Source: Clostridia bacterium (GTDB lineage Bacteria; Bacillota_A; Clostridia; Christensenellales; UBA1242). From it: a stretch of 6,094 bases of DNA. This document shows, one piece after another, positions 6,040 to 6,094 of this stretch. The notes under the pieces are model-generated. The model saw only the letters and a list, made by a program, of their open reading frames with translations. It ran no database searches and was not told where the DNA came from. The translations under genes were made by a program, and so were the position numbers. Every line of letters starts with the position of its first letter. Position 1 is the first letter of the stretch. The DNA lies in assembly GCA_028701635.1 (NCBI GenBank), contig JAQVQJ010000081.1, positions 1-6,094 of the forward strand, read 5' to 3'.

Positions 6040-6094
6040 TTGAAGAAAGTAATTATAATTTTTGGGCCAACAGGCGTTGGTAAAACGAAATTAT
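6040..6094 (+). CDS. miaA: tRNA dimethylallyltransferase, N-terminal fragment (partial)
   Basis: Eighteen codons are present before the window ends, reading (M)KKVIIIFGPTGVGKTKL. The G-P-T-G-V-G-K-T P-loop directly after a short hydrophobic beta strand is the characteristic N-terminus of MiaA. This enzyme transfers a dimethylallyl group from DMAPP to N6 of A37 in tRNAs reading UNN codons and so makes the substrate of MiaB. Initiation is at TTG, chosen because of the AAGGAG five bases upstream and because no ATG or GTG with similar support lies in frame. miaA after mutL is a common order in Bacillota and other bacteria, which backs the call. A P-loop alone could belong to another NTPase, but GPTGVGKTKL together with the context makes MiaA by far the best reading. 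It is separated from mutL by 146 bases holding the inverted-repeat element, unlike the tight spacing upstream, so its expression may be partly uncoupled. Confidence 0.88.
   Translation, partial: MKKVIIIFGPTGVGKTKL

Noticed and set aside
5841..6083. Plus-strand 80-codon open frame overlapping the mutL end and the miaA start
   Set aside because: It overlaps two well-supported genes in another frame, crosses the palindromic element, and has no ribosome binding site or recognisable motifs.
1..6094. CRISPR array, tRNA or rRNA genes, riboswitch, or phage defence system
   Set aside because: No spaced direct repeats, cloverleaf, rRNA-like sequence or defence-type genes were seen. Apart from the 132-bp element, the window is filled by housekeeping genes.

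Overview
The window is a compact, AT-rich bacterial housekeeping segment, all transcribed on the + strand. Protein motifs and gene order (miaB-mutS-mutL-miaA) fit a low-GC Bacillota, most likely a clostridial lineage. MutL carries the metal-dependent endonuclease motifs found in bacteria that lack MutH and Dam-directed repair, which supports this. No in-frame TGA occurs in the long genes, so the standard bacterial code fits. I cannot name a genus.

Layout: the last codons of rpoC (1-68) are followed by a strong intrinsic terminator (99-125) and then a sigma70-type promoter (133-161). The predicted start site of that promoter falls on or next to the A of the miaB ATG, so miaB is probably read from a leaderless mRNA. 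Next comes miaB (168-1325), which appears to lack the usual C-terminal TRAM domain. mutS (1335-3968) and mutL (3977-5893) follow, each with a Shine-Dalgarno sequence overlapping the preceding stop codon. Between mutL and miaA lies a 132-bp element (5890-6021) with 19-bp terminal inverted repeats (17/19 identical). It is centred on a short hairpin and resembles a non-autonomous miniature transposable element (MITE). The window ends in the first 18 codons of miaA, which starts at TTG 6040.

How the genes work together: MutS recognises mismatches and MutL is the matchmaker and nicking endonuclease of methyl-independent mismatch repair. MiaA and MiaB act in sequence on A37 of tRNAs that read UNN codons: MiaA prenylates it and MiaB methylthiolates the product. 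The two repair genes are thus sandwiched between the two tRNA-modification genes in one probable operon, with its promoter before miaB and possible attenuation or interruption by the inserted palindrome before miaA.

The most notable points are the palindromic element whose left end includes the mutL stop codon, the TRAM-less MiaB, and the leaderless promoter arrangement. I found no evidence for an entirely new multi-gene system.
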